From Brevundimonas alba (GTDB lineage: Bacteria; Pseudomonadota; Alphaproteobacteria; Caulobacterales; Caulobacteraceae), in assembly GCF_011927945.1 (NCBI RefSeq), contig NZ_JAATJM010000001.1, positions 1,497,501-1,561,500 of the forward strand: a stretch of DNA of 64,000 bases. The letters are read 5' to 3'. How positions within the stretch are numbered: position 1 is the first letter of the stretch; every line of letters begins with the position of its first letter. This document shows positions 1-8,784 of this stretch, piece after piece. The notes beneath the pieces were generated by a model. The model did not search any database. It was not told the DNA's origin and saw only the letters and a list, made by a program, of their open reading frames with translations. The translations under genes and the position numbers were made by a program.

Positions 1-531
1 TGCGAAGCCCATGAGGGCGCCCCAGTTGAAGGTCAGCCCGAGCCAGGCCTGGGGCCACCAGGTGATGCGCTTCATGAAGGGGTAGGCCGCGACGAGGGCG
101 AGGGAGGCGACGCCGAGCAGGACGGCGACCAGATTGAGGGTCAGAAGGATCAGCAGGCTGACGAGACTGCAGCCGATCAGGAAGGCCCAGGCCTGTTTGA
201 CGCTGATCCGGCCGGAGGGGATGGGGCGCAGGGCGGTGCGCGCGACCTTCGCATCGATGTCTCGGTCGACGATGTCGTTGAAGGCGCAGCCGGCGGCGCG
301 CATCAGGCAGGCGCCGAGGGCGAAGCCGACGAGCAGCCAGAGGTCATAGAGGTCAGGCGTCTTGCGATACTGACTGAGCGCGAGGGCGATGCCCTGCCAG
401 CCGGGGAGAAGCAGGAGCCAGATGCCGATCGGCCGGTCGAAGCGGCCGAGCTTGAGCCACGGCTTCAGGCCTTCCGGCGCATGACGGTCCACCCAGTTCG
501 ATCCGGCGTCGGGAAGGGGGGCGGAGGTCAT
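1..531 (-). CDS. ubiA: 4-hydroxybenzoate polyprenyltransferase, 3' end cut by window
   Basis: Membrane prenyltransferase that attaches the polyprenyl chain to 4-hydroxybenzoate in ubiquinone synthesis. I translated it from the minus strand, starting at the ATG whose complement is 529-531; 177 codons are in the window and the C-terminal part lies beyond base 1. The N-terminal part has the family pattern: a soluble head, then RFDRPIGIWLLLLPGWQ, a hydrophobic helix, and the Asp-rich Mg/diphosphate motif NDIVDRDID, followed by RPIPSGRIS and further helices. It reads away from the 640-bp gap on its right. Family assignment is firm from the motif. Ubiquinone rather than another quinone is inferred from the close match to UbiA spacing. 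Confidence 0.93.
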   Translation of the reverse strand, partial: MTSAPLPDAGSNWVDRHAPEGLKPWLKLGRFDRPIGIWLLLLPGWQGIALALSQYRKTPDLYDLWLLVGFALGACLMRAAGCAFNDIVDRDIDAKVARTALRPIPSGRISVKQAWAFLIGCSLVSLLILLTLNLVAVLLGVASLALVAAYPFMKRITWWPQAWLGLTFNWGALMGFA

Positions 532-1168
532 GGCCAAGGTGTAGCGGGTTCCGGGGGCGGGGGTGAAGGGACAAGCACGGGTTTTCGCCGCTTCGGCTGA
601 AGCGGTGAGCGGGAGGCGTGCGGAGCGCCGGGCCTGCGCCCGGAGAAGAAGAGTTGATTACCGTTTCGACGCAGTCAGACGCTCCGCGCGGAGATTGTTC
701 GGAAGCTTGCGTCGGGTGGCGGTGTTATCGCCTTACCGCAGCGCCTCCGGCGGGCGGGTCGGCCTTGCGCAGCCGAGCCCCGGACCGGACGAGTATCCCC
801 CTCGCCCCTGGACCCGCTTCTCCACATCCCGCCGCCAAAGGACGCAAGGCCTCTGCGCCTCCCCTGCGACGGGACGGGAGGAGTATGCGCCGGCGCTCTC
901 CTATGGCGCGTTCGTGACGCTGGGAAAGTGGTGAAAGCACTCGATTACAGCGTGTTGGCTGTTCAAAGTATGGAGACAGAGGCCGGATTTGCAGCGCAGC
1001 AATCTCTTCCTTCTCCCCTCGAGGGAGAAGGTGGGCCGGAGGCCCGGATGAGGGGGCTTTGTCCTTCAGTCGCGCTGCGTGACGATCAGCGGCTTTCCGG
1101 ATGCGTGAGTGTCTCACCCCTCATCCGCCCCTCCGGGGCACCTTCTCCCGCAAGGGGAGAAGGGAGGC
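532..1168. other. gene-free interval between ubiA and the M1 peptidase
   Basis: No convincing gene seen. Open frames here are Arg/Pro-rich, lack a ribosome site and run through the repeat at 1010-1163. A perfect hairpin (CCGCTTC, loop GGCT, GAAGCGG) lies at 588-605 without a T-run. The right 150 bp is the paired repeat listed separately. Confidence 0.5.
1010..1163. repeat. pair of inverted REP-like intergenic repeats
   Basis: Two copies of a roughly 46-bp element in opposite orientation, at 1010-1055 and 1117-1163. Each has a GAGAAGGTG core next to a short GC hairpin (GGCCGGAGGCC in the first, CCCCGGAGGGG in the second) and ends in GGATGAGGGG. They sit directly behind the stop of the M1 peptidase. 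Similar elements are common between genes in alphaproteobacteria, from memory. They could fold into one long hairpin and end transcription or protect mRNA. Confidence 0.7.
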
Positions 1169-3115
1169 TTAGTTCGGCCGTCCCACCACCGCATCGACGG
1201 AGTTGGTGGTGACCGGGTGGTAGCCGGGGCGGGCCTGGGCGTAGATGCGGCGGGCGATGGGGCGGCCCCAGTCGCCTTCGGCCCAGAGGCTGGTGAACAG
1301 GGGCAGGACGAATTTGCGGCGGCCCTGGGTGGTGAGGAAATGCTCCAGCGTCGGCAGGGCCGGCTGGTAGCGGTGGGCTACGGCGATCTGGAGCCAGGCG
1401 AAGACCAGTTCCGAATTGCCTTCCTCGCGCAGGTTCAGGGACGCCTCCAGATCGGCGAGCTGGGCGTCGGTGAGCCAGTCGGCGCCTGCGCGCAGACCCT
1501 CGGGACGCCAGGCCAGGAAGCGCTGGCGCTCCTGCGTCGACCAGCCCGACCACGGGATGGCCGAGGCCGGTCCCTTGTCGGCGTAGAAGGCGCGGGCGGC
1601 GGCGTCGACCGGGACGAAGGCGGTGGAGACCGGCGGCACCCAGTTGGACGGCATGCCCGGCTGGTAGATCCAGGCGTCCATCATGAGCTGGTCCTCGAGG
1701 GCCTGCGTCGTGACGAGGTGGGCGCGGATGTCCTCGAGGAAGCGTTCGGTGGTCATCGGGCGGAAGGCGTTGCGCTCGAAATAGCCCTTGAGCCAGGCGT
1801 CGAACTTCTCGCGGCCGACGATGCGTTCGATGGTGCGCAGGAAGGCGGCGCCCTTTTCATAGGCGATGTCGGTCAGGCCTTCGTCGGGGTCGCGGCCGTC
1901 GAGATTGATCTTCAGCTTCGTGTCGGCGGCGGGCAGGTCGGCGAGGGTCGACTGCAGGTCGCCCCAGCCGAGCGACTGGAGCATCAGGGCCCGGTCTCGG
2001 CCGTAGAGCCGCTCCATGATCCGGTTCTCGAAATAGACGGTGAAGCCCTCGTTGAGCCAGAAGTCGGACCAGGTGGCGTTGGTGACCAGATTGCCCGACC
2101 AGCTGTGCGCCAGCTCATGCGCGACGAGCGAGACCAGCGACTGGTCGCCGGCGACGATGGTCGGGGTGGCGAAGGTCAGGCGCGGATTCTCCATCCCGCC
2201 GAACGGGAAGGAGGGCGGCAGGACGAGCAGGTCGTAGCGGCCCCAGCGATAGGGGCCGTAGAGCTGCTCGGCGGCGTCGACCATGCCGGCGGTCGGCGTC
2301 AGTTCGTCATGGGCGGCGCGCAGCATCGACGGCTCGGTCCAGACGCCGGTGCGCTCGTCGATGGACTGGAAGGCGACGTCGCCGACGCCGACCGCGATCA
2401 GATAGGGCGGGACCGGATTGGTCATGCGGAAGCGCCATGCCGTCTGGCCGCCCGAGGCGGGCTCGGCGCCGCCAACGGACTCGGCGCTCATCACCACCTT
2501 GAGGTCGGACGGCGCGACGATGCGGGCGTCCCAGGTCTGACGGATGCCGGGGCTGTCCTGGGTCGGAACCCAAGTGCGGGTCAGGATCGCCTGGCCCTGG
2601 CTGAACATATAGGGCTTCTGGCCGCCGGCGGTCTGGGCTGGAGTGAGCCACTGGAGGGCGGCGGCGTCGGGACGGGTGGCGTAGCGGATGACGATGCGAC
2701 GCTGTTCGCCCGGGGCGAAGGCGGGGAAGCGGATGGTCAGCGGCTGGCCGAGGATCGGGTCATTGGGGCCGGTCTCGAACTGGAGCGGCTGGCCCTGGCC
2801 GTCGCGGACGTCCTGGATGTCGAGGTTGCGGACGTCGAGGACGATCTCGTTGGCGCCGGGCTCGGCGGTGATGTCGAGGGCGGCCGTTCCGGAGAGGGTC
2901 TTCGACTGGAAGTCGGCGGTCAGGTCGAGGGCGACGTGCTTCACCCGCGCGATCTCGGGCCGGGCGTAGGAGTGGATGTCGCGGACATAGTCGACCGCGG
3001 TCATGGCCGAGGCAGGCACGGGCGGCATGTCCGATCCGGACGTGTTCATGGCGGCGCAGCCTCCGAGAGCGGCGGCGAGGGCGAGGGCGGATACGAGGCC
3101 GATCTTGCGGATCAT
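1169..3115 (-). CDS. M1-family zinc aminopeptidase, lipoprotein
   Basis: Predicted periplasm-facing lipoprotein peptidase that removes N-terminal residues from peptides. The 648-residue product starts with a lipoprotein signal ending LGGC (Cys20). An N-terminal beta-saddle precedes the substrate-binding GGMEN at 306-310. The zinc site is HELAH at 333-337 with the third ligand Glu356, which is exactly the HExxH-X18-E spacing of M1 enzymes. The C-terminal helical third resembles the leukotriene-A4-hydrolase/aminopeptidase group. Its stop abuts the inverted REP pair and there is no tight neighbour, so it is probably a single-gene unit. The peptidase class is firm; natural substrate unknown. Confidence 0.93.
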   Translation of the reverse strand: MIRKIGLVSALALAAALGGCAAMNTSGSDMPPVPASAMTAVDYVRDIHSYARPEIARVKHVALDLTADFQSKTLSGTAALDITAEPGANEIVLDVRNLDIQDVRDGQGQPLQFETGPNDPILGQPLTIRFPAFAPGEQRRIVIRYATRPDAAALQWLTPAQTAGGQKPYMFSQGQAILTRTWVPTQDSPGIRQTWDARIVAPSDLKVVMSAESVGGAEPASGGQTAWRFRMTNPVPPYLIAVGVGDVAFQSIDERTGVWTEPSMLRAAHDELTPTAGMVDAAEQLYGPYRWGRYDLLVLPPSFPFGGMENPRLTFATPTIVAGDQSLVSLVAHELAHSWSGNLVTNATWSDFWLNEGFTVYFENRIMERLYGRDRALMLQSLGWGDLQSTLADLPAADTKLKINLDGRDPDEGLTDIAYEKGAAFLRTIERIVGREKFDAWLKGYFERNAFRPMTTERFLEDIRAHLVTTQALEDQLMMDAWIYQPGMPSNWVPPVSTAFVPVDAAARAFYADKGPASAIPWSGWSTQERQRFLAWRPEGLRAGADWLTDAQLADLEASLNLREEGNSELVFAWLQIAVAHRYQPALPTLEHFLTTQGRRKFVLPLFTSLWAEGDWGRPIARRIYAQARPGYHPVTTNSVDAVVGRPN

Positions 3116-3180
3116 CGGGGCGTCCTTTGCGAGTGTGCGCGGAGAACGCCTCGGCGGGCCGGAAAGATCAACCCCCCGGA

Positions 3181-4440
3181 TCAGCTTACGGTCGCGACCG
3201 GCTGGAGGTTCCGCGCCTTGAACAGTCGACCGCGCTCCGCGACCAGCACGAAGACGAGGGCGGCGAGGCCCATGGTCATCATGCCGAGGGCCATGGGCGC
3301 GACCGAGCCGTTGAACTGCTGGCCGATCAGGAAGCCGAGCGTCGAGCCGATGGTGGTCGAGACAAAGCCTTGGGCCGAAGAGGCGGTGCCGGCGATATGG
3401 CCCATCGGCTCCATGGCCATGGAGCCGAAATTGCCGGCGATCAGGCCGAAGCAGAACATGGTCAGGCCCTGCAGGACGGCGAAGGTCCAGATGGTCTCAT
3501 AGCCGCTGAGGGTCACGGCCGAATGGATGGCGGCCATGGTGATGAAGCCGAGCAGGGCCGAGTGGGAGATCAGCCGCGAGCCGAGCTTCTCGACCAGCCG
3601 GGCGTTCAGCAGTGAGGCGACGGCGATGCCGCCGGCCACCATGGCGAAGACGGTTGTGAACAGCCGGGGGGCTTCGAACACGTCGTAGAAGATCTGCTGG
3701 CTGGAGTTGATGAAGCCGAACAGCGCCCCGGTGATGCAGGTCATGGCGAGGGTGTAGCCAATGGACTGGCGGTTGGTGACGGCCTGACGGAAGGCGGAGA
3801 CGATGCGGCCGACCTGGATCGGCATGCGGTCCTCGGCGTGCAGGGTCTCGGGCAGGCGGATGGCGGCCCACAGCATGAAGGCGCCGCCGGCCAGGGCGAG
3901 GACGCCGAAGATCCACGGCCAGGGGGCGACGGTCAGGATCAGCTGGCCCAGCGTCGGGGCGATGATCGGAATGCCGAGGAAGACGAGGAAGCTCAGCGAC
4001 ATCACGCGGGCCATGGTCCGGCCGCTGTAGCGGTCGCGCACGATGGAGACGGCCAGTACGCGCAGGGCCGCGGCGCCGAGGCCGGTGCCGACGCGGGCGG
4101 CGATCAGCAGCTCGAAGCTCGCAGCGAAGGCGGCGAGGACGCTGAACAGGACATAGAGCGACAGGCCGATCATCAGCACCGGCTTGCGGCCGTAGCGGTC
4201 GGCGAGGGGGCCGTAGATCAGCTGGGCCACGCCGAAGCCGAGCAGATAGGCGGTGATGATCCACTGCCGGCTGTTCTCGGACACGACGTTCAGGGCCTCG
4301 CCGATGGCGGGCAGGGCCGGCAGCATGGCGTCAATGGCGAGGGCGTTGAGCGCCATCATCATGGCGATCAGGGCGACGAACTCGGGGAAGCCGGGGCCTT
4401 TGACGACGGGAGCGGGCGCGGGAGAGGCGGGGGAGGTCAT
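3181..4440 (-). CDS. MFS multidrug efflux transporter, Bcr/CflA type
   Basis: Inner-membrane proton antiporter, 419 residues with 12 predicted membrane segments, from the Bcr/CflA branch of drug:H+ antiporters. Visible signs are the acidic first helix (ALAIDAMLPALPAIG, typical of DHA1 pumps), the GPLADRYGRKPVLM loop-2 motif, and the RVGTGLGAAALRV segment where Bcr/CflA proteins have QGxGAAA. I chose the ATG at complement 4440 because the open frame upstream is not membrane-like and runs antisense through arsC. It is divergent from arsC, with a shared 108-bp control region. The exported drug cannot be read from sequence. Confidence 0.88.
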   Translation of the reverse strand: MTSPASPAPAPVVKGPGFPEFVALIAMMMALNALAIDAMLPALPAIGEALNVVSENSRQWIITAYLLGFGVAQLIYGPLADRYGRKPVLMIGLSLYVLFSVLAAFAASFELLIAARVGTGLGAAALRVLAVSIVRDRYSGRTMARVMSLSFLVFLGIPIIAPTLGQLILTVAPWPWIFGVLALAGGAFMLWAAIRLPETLHAEDRMPIQVGRIVSAFRQAVTNRQSIGYTLAMTCITGALFGFINSSQQIFYDVFEAPRLFTTVFAMVAGGIAVASLLNARLVEKLGSRLISHSALLGFITMAAIHSAVTLSGYETIWTFAVLQGLTMFCFGLIAGNFGSMAMEPMGHIAGTASSAQGFVSTTIGSTLGFLIGQQFNGSVAPMALGMMTMGLAALVFVLVAERGRLFKARNLQPVATVS

Positions 4441-4548
4441 CCGGGGCCAGATGCGGACGCAGGGCCGCCGACGCAACCACCGGGCCTTGAAATAGCGGCG
4501 GCGAAACGTGAAGTGAGCCCGTCCCGGCGCACCTTGGCAGAGCGAACC

Positions 4549-4950
4549 ATGAGCGACTTTCCCGTCACCGTTTTTCACAACCCCGCCTGCGGCACCTCGC
4601 GCAACGTGCTGGGGATGGTCGAGGCGGCGGGCTACCGGCCCGAGGTAGTGGAGTATCTGAAGGCCGGCTGGGACGCGGGGCAGCTTAGGGCGCTGTTCGA
4701 ACGGGCGGGGCTGACGCCGCGCGAGGCGCTGCGCGGGAAGGAGCCTCTGGCGGTGGAACTGGGGCTGTTGGAGGCGGGCGACGACGCCATCCTCAGCGCC
4801 ATGGCCGAGCACCCTGTGCTGGTGAACCGGCCGATCGTCAGCACGCCGAAGGGCGCGGCCCTGTGCCGGCCGTCGGAGCGGGTGCTGGACCTGCTGGACC
4901 GGACACCGGAGACCTTCGTCAAGGAAGGCGGCGAGGTCGTGCGGGGCTGA
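4549..4950 (+). CDS. arsC: arsenate reductase, glutaredoxin-dependent ArsC family
   Basis: Cytoplasmic enzyme of 133 residues that reduces arsenate to arsenite with glutathione/glutaredoxin. It carries the ArsC active site HNPACGTSRN with the catalytic Cys14, and the later NRPIVSTPKGAALCRPSE segment that holds the arsenate-binding arginines in the R773 enzyme. Length fits the family (about 115-140). No arsB, arsH or arsR is adjacent, so it is an orphan arsC; the divergent MFS pump is not of a known arsenite type. Some family members of this thioredoxin fold may act on other substrates, but all key residues are present. Confidence 0.9.
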   Translation: MSDFPVTVFHNPACGTSRNVLGMVEAAGYRPEVVEYLKAGWDAGQLRALFERAGLTPREALRGKEPLAVELGLLEAGDDAILSAMAEHPVLVNRPIVSTPKGAALCRPSERVLDLLDRTPETFVKEGGEVVRG

Positions 4951-5010
4951 CAAGCGCCGCGTTGCCATGCCGCCCGACAGATGCGAAGGCGGGGTGACGG
5001 GCGTGGCGGG

Positions 5011-6075
5011 ATGAGCGGAATGGCGGCGGGTGTGACGATCTATGACGTGGCGGCCCGGGCGGGCGTCTCGATCAAGTCGGTGTCACGCGTGCTGAACGGC
5101 GAGGCCAATGTCAGCCCGGCCCTGCGCGAGAGCGTCAACACGGCGGTGGCGGAGCTGGGCTATCGCCGGAACCTGTCGGCGCGGTCGCTGGCGGGGTCGT
5201 CGTCCTCGATCATCATCGCCATGGTCGACGAGGCCCTGACCATCGAGCATTGGCGCAGCGGGCGCGGCAACGACTATCTGAGCCGGCTGGAGCTGGGCCT
5301 GCTGATGGAGTGCCGGCAGGCGGACTATTATCTGATGGTCGAGCTGGTGGATTACGGGGCCGCGACTCTCCGGCGCGACCTGTCGGCCATGCTGGCGGCG
5401 ATCCGGCCCGAGGGGGTGGTGCTGACGCCGCCGAACTCGGATCACCCGGTGGTGCTGGATGTGCTGGACGAGGCGGGCGTGGCCTATGCGCGGATCGGCC
5501 CGGAGCGGGATCTGGACCGCGGCGTGCGCATCCGCATGGATGAGCGGCAGGCGGCGGAGGACATCACCCGCCATCTGATCGAACTGGGGCACCGGCGGCT
5601 GGCGCATATCGCGGGGCCGTCGGCCTATTCGGCGAGCCGGCTGCGGCGCGAGGGGTTCGAGGCGGCGCTGCGCAAGCACGGGCTGGCGGTGGACGAGAGC
5701 CTGATCCTCGAGGGGGATTTCACCTTCCAGTCCGGGCTGCAGGGCGTGGAGCGGCTGCTGGCCCTGGCGGAGCGGCCGACCGCGGTTTTCGCGGCCAATG
5801 ACGACATGGCGCTGGGAGCGTTGCAGGGCGCGGCGGCGGCGGGACTGAGCGTGCCGGGCGCGCTGTCCGTCGCGGGTTTCGACGACACGCCGAGCGCCCT
5901 GTTCAGCACCCCGGCGCTCACGACGATCCGTCAGCCGGTGGCCGAGATGGCGGCGGCGGCGGCGCGGCGGCTGGTGCCGACGCTGCGGGGGGAGATGCCC
6001 CGGTCAAGCGATCTGAACGAAGAGACGGTGCCGTATCAGCTGATGGTGCGGGGTTCGACCGGCCCGCTGGCCTGA
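5011..6075 (+). CDS. LacI-family transcriptional regulator of the glucan locus
   Basis: DNA-binding repressor with an N-terminal LacI helix-turn-helix (TIYDVAARAGVSIKSVSRVLNG), hinge helix (NLSARSLAGS) and a periplasmic-binding-protein-like sugar-sensing domain to the C-terminus. I start it at the ATG at 5011, which places the HTH a few residues from the N-terminus as usual. ATGs at 4981 and 5020 are alternatives. It stands directly upstream of the GH3 gene, with a perfect 16-bp palindrome 16 bp after its stop. Two more copies precede GH5 and the large TonB receptor. I infer that it represses these in the absence of a glucan-derived inducer. The inducer is unknown. Confidence 0.93.
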   Translation: MSGMAAGVTIYDVAARAGVSIKSVSRVLNGEANVSPALRESVNTAVAELGYRRNLSARSLAGSSSSIIIAMVDEALTIEHWRSGRGNDYLSRLELGLLMECRQADYYLMVELVDYGAATLRRDLSAMLAAIRPEGVVLTPPNSDHPVVLDVLDEAGVAYARIGPERDLDRGVRIRMDERQAAEDITRHLIELGHRRLAHIAGPSAYSASRLRREGFEAALRKHGLAVDESLILEGDFTFQSGLQGVERLLALAERPTAVFAANDDMALGALQGAAAAGLSVPGALSVAGFDDTPSALFSTPALTTIRQPVAEMAAAAARRLVPTLRGEMPRSSDLNEETVPYQLMVRGSTGPLA

Positions 6076-6090
6076 CGATCAGGCTGCGGG

Positions 6091-6120
6091 TTGACAGCGC
6101 TGTCAAACGGGGGCGCTATA
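6091..6120 (+). promoter_or_regulatory. LacI operator overlapping the GH3 promoter
   Basis: TTGACAGCGCTGTCAA (6091-6106) is a perfect 16-bp palindrome. Its first half doubles as a consensus -35 TTGACA, and GCTATA at 6115-6120 can serve as -10 with an 18-bp spacer. Binding would block RNA polymerase directly. Same palindrome core as at 11040-11053 and 14165-14180. Confidence 0.8.
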
Positions 6121-6215
6121 GTCGGGCGAGGCGGCGTTTTCGTCTGGCGGACTTCCTGAGCGACCTGTCCGCGGCGGCTCACCCTGCCGCGGATTTTTTC
6201 CTGTAGAGGCATCCC

Positions 6216-8723
6216 ATGCGCAGCACCGTTTCGCTTCTGGCCCTCGCGTTCGCCATCTCCGGGGTGGCGGGCGCCGCCGTGGCGCAGGCCCGTCCGGACG
6301 TTCCGGCGGAGGCTCGGGCGGATGTCTCGCACTGGCCGCACGCGGCCTCGCCGGCGGCGCTGAGCGATGCGCGGACGGAAGCCTTCGTCACCGAGCTGAT
6401 GAGCCGGATGACGCTGGAGGAGAAGGTTGGGCAGACCATCCAGGCGGACATTTCGGCGATCAAGCCGGAAGAACTGCTGACCTATCCGCTGGGCTCGATC
6501 CTGGCGGGCGGCAACTCGTCGCCGGCGGGCAACGAGCGGTCCACGCCGCAGGCCTGGGTCGATCTGGCGCGAGCCTTCCGGGAAGCCAATGCGCGGCGGC
6601 CCGGGACGGCGATCCCGCTGATCTACGGCATCGACGCGGTGCACGGGCACAACAACGTCGTCGGAGCCACGGTCTTTCCGCACAACATTGGACTGGGCGC
6701 GGCGCGCGACCCGGACTTGATCCGGCGGATCGGCGAGGCGACGGCGCTGGAGGTGGCGGTCACGGGCGCCGACTGGACCTTCGGGCCGACGCTGGCGGTG
6801 CCGCGCGACGACCGCTGGGGCCGGGCCTATGAGGGCTATGCCGAAGACCCGGAGGTGGCGCGGACCTATGCCGGGCCGATGACGCTGGGCCTGCAGGGCG
6901 AGCTGACCGTCAACGGCTCGCTGACGCCGGGGCATATCGCCGGATCGGCCAAGCATTTCCTCGCCGACGGCGGGACCGACAACGGCAAGGACCAGGGCGA
7001 TTTCAGCGGGTCGGAACGCGAGCTGATCGACGTCCATCTGAGCGGCTATCCGCAGGCGATCGACGCGGGCGTGCTGTCGATCATGGCCAGCTTCTCGAGC
7101 TGGAACGGGGTCAAGCATTCGGGCAATCCGACGATCCTGACCGACGTGCTGCGCGGGCCGCTGGGCTTCACCGGCTTCGTGGTGTCGGACTGGAACGCGC
7201 ACGGGCAACTGCCGGGCTGTTCCAACGAGAGCTGCCCGACGGCCTTCACAGCGGGCATCGACATGTTCATGGCGCCCGACAGCTGGCGGCCGCTTTACGA
7301 CAATACGCTGGCCCAGGCGCGCTCGGGCGAGATCCCGATGGCGCGGCTGGACGAGGCCGTGCGCCGGATCCTGCGCGCCAAGGTCAAGGCCGGGCTGTTC
7401 GGCGAGGCGCGGCCGGTCGAGGGACGGTTCGAGCATCTGGGATCGGCGGAGCACCGGGCGCTGGCGCGCGAGGCCGTGCGCAAGTCGCTGGTCCTGCTGA
7501 AGAACGAGGGCGGGGTGCTGCCGATCCGGGCCGGGGCGCGCGTTCTGGTCGCCGGGACGGCGGCGGACGACATCGGACAGGCCGCGGGCGGCTGGACCCT
7601 GACGTGGCAGGGGACGGGCAACAGCAACGCTGACTTCCCCAACGGCGAGTCGATCTGGGCGGGCATCGAGACGGCGATCGAGGGCGCGGGCGGCGAGGCC
7701 GTGCTGAGCGCCGACGGCTCGTTCTCGGACAAGCCGGACGTGGCCATCGTGGTGTTCGGCGAAACGCCTTACGCCGAGTTCCAGGGCGATGTGGAGACGC
7801 TCGACTTCGTGCCGGAGGAGCCGCTGGCGGCGCTGAAGCGGCTGCGCGCGGCGGGGGTGCCGACGGTGGCGGTCTTCCTGTCGGGCCGGCCGATGTGGAC
7901 CAATCCGGAGATCAACGCCTCCGACGCCTTCGTGGCGGCCTGGCTGCCGGGCTCGGAAGGCGGCGGGGTGGCGGATGTGCTGGTCGGCGACGCGGCCGGT
8001 GCGCCGCGACACGACTTCTCCGGGAAGCTGGGCTTCTCATGGCCGAAGGACGCCGGGGGCCAGCCGTTGAACCGCGGCGAGCCCGGCTACGATCCGCAGT
8101 TCGCCTATGGCTACGGCCTGAGCTACGCGGCGCCGGCGGCGGTCGGGACCCTGTCGGAAGACAGCGGCGTCGCGGCCTCGGCGTCGAGCGTGGCCAATTA
8201 TCTGGTCGACGGGCGTGTGGTGCCGCCGTGGTCGCTGGCGCTTGAGGACAGCGGCGGCCAGACGCGGGTCGGGGCCGAGAAGAACGTCGCCAGCCCGCGC
8301 GGCGGGGTGACCATGACGGTGGTCGACGATCTGGCGCAGGAGAGCGGACGCCGCTTCGCCTTCTCGGGCGGAGACGCTGAGCGGGCGCTGATCTGGGGCG
8401 GGGCGGTCGACCTGACCCGCCAGACCAATGGCGAGATGGCGCTGGGCTTCCGCTATCGCGTCGATGCGGCGCCGCAGGGGACGGTGCTGCTGGCCGCTGG
8501 CCCCGGCCAAGTCGATCTGACGCCGACGCTGCGTGCGGCGCCGATGGGCGAGTGGCGCACCATCAAGGTGCGGCTGTCCTGCTTCCGTGACGCCGGGTCC
8601 GACGTGGCGGCCATCGACCGGCCGTTCCAGCTGATCTCGACGGGCGCGCTGACGATCTCGGTGTCAGAGGTGGCGCTGGCCTCGAACGAGGGCGACGCGG
8701 TCTGCCCGGCGGCCGTCCGATGA
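6216..8723 (+). CDS. GH3 exo-beta-glucanase/beta-glucosidase, exported
   Basis: Periplasmic glycoside hydrolase of 835 residues expected to cleave glucose from beta-1,3/1,4-glucans or cello-oligosaccharides. It has a Sec signal peptide (cleavage near AVAQA, residue 27), the GH3 TIM barrel with YGIDAVHGHNN and SAKHFLADGG, and the nucleophile Asp325 in FVVSDWN. The alpha/beta sandwich domain follows (VLLKNEGGVLPI), then an extra C-terminal beta domain of about 180 residues. That layout and length resemble the ExoP-type exo-1,3/1,4-beta-glucanases. It is the first gene behind the LacI operator and is followed by a sugar MFS permease. Enzyme family is firm; exact linkage preference is inference. 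Confidence 0.93.
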   Translation: MRSTVSLLALAFAISGVAGAAVAQARPDVPAEARADVSHWPHAASPAALSDARTEAFVTELMSRMTLEEKVGQTIQADISAIKPEELLTYPLGSILAGGNSSPAGNERSTPQAWVDLARAFREANARRPGTAIPLIYGIDAVHGHNNVVGATVFPHNIGLGAARDPDLIRRIGEATALEVAVTGADWTFGPTLAVPRDDRWGRAYEGYAEDPEVARTYAGPMTLGLQGELTVNGSLTPGHIAGSAKHFLADGGTDNGKDQGDFSGSERELIDVHLSGYPQAIDAGVLSIMASFSSWNGVKHSGNPTILTDVLRGPLGFTGFVVSDWNAHGQLPGCSNESCPTAFTAGIDMFMAPDSWRPLYDNTLAQARSGEIPMARLDEAVRRILRAKVKAGLFGEARPVEGRFEHLGSAEHRALAREAVRKSLVLLKNEGGVLPIRAGARVLVAGTAADDIGQAAGGWTLTWQGTGNSNADFPNGESIWAGIETAIEGAGGEAVLSADGSFSDKPDVAIVVFGETPYAEFQGDVETLDFVPEEPLAALKRLRAAGVPTVAVFLSGRPMWTNPEINASDAFVAAWLPGSEGGGVADVLVGDAAGAPRHDFSGKLGFSWPKDAGGQPLNRGEPGYDPQFAYGYGLSYAAPAAVGTLSEDSGVAASASSVANYLVDGRVVPPWSLALEDSGGQTRVGAEKNVASPRGGVTMTVVDDLAQESGRRFAFSGGDAERALIWGGAVDLTRQTNGEMALGFRYRVDAAPQGTVLLAAGPGQVDLTPTLRAAPMGEWRTIKVRLSCFRDAGSDVAAIDRPFQLISTGALTISVSEVALASNEGDAVCPAAVR

Positions 8724-8784
8724 TCTGACGAGGTCGCCCGCGAGGGCGCTTGCGTCCGGCCGCCGTCGCGGTGACACCTGACGG

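Noticed and set aside
563-934. Possible genes in the gap after ubiA
   Set aside because: Arg-rich frames without ribosome site or family features; they overlap each other on both strands.
1109-3502. 797-residue open frame opposite the M1 peptidase
   Set aside because: Antisense shadow caused by high GC; Gly/Val/Asp-rich with no domain, and the opposite strand codes a clear M1 enzyme.
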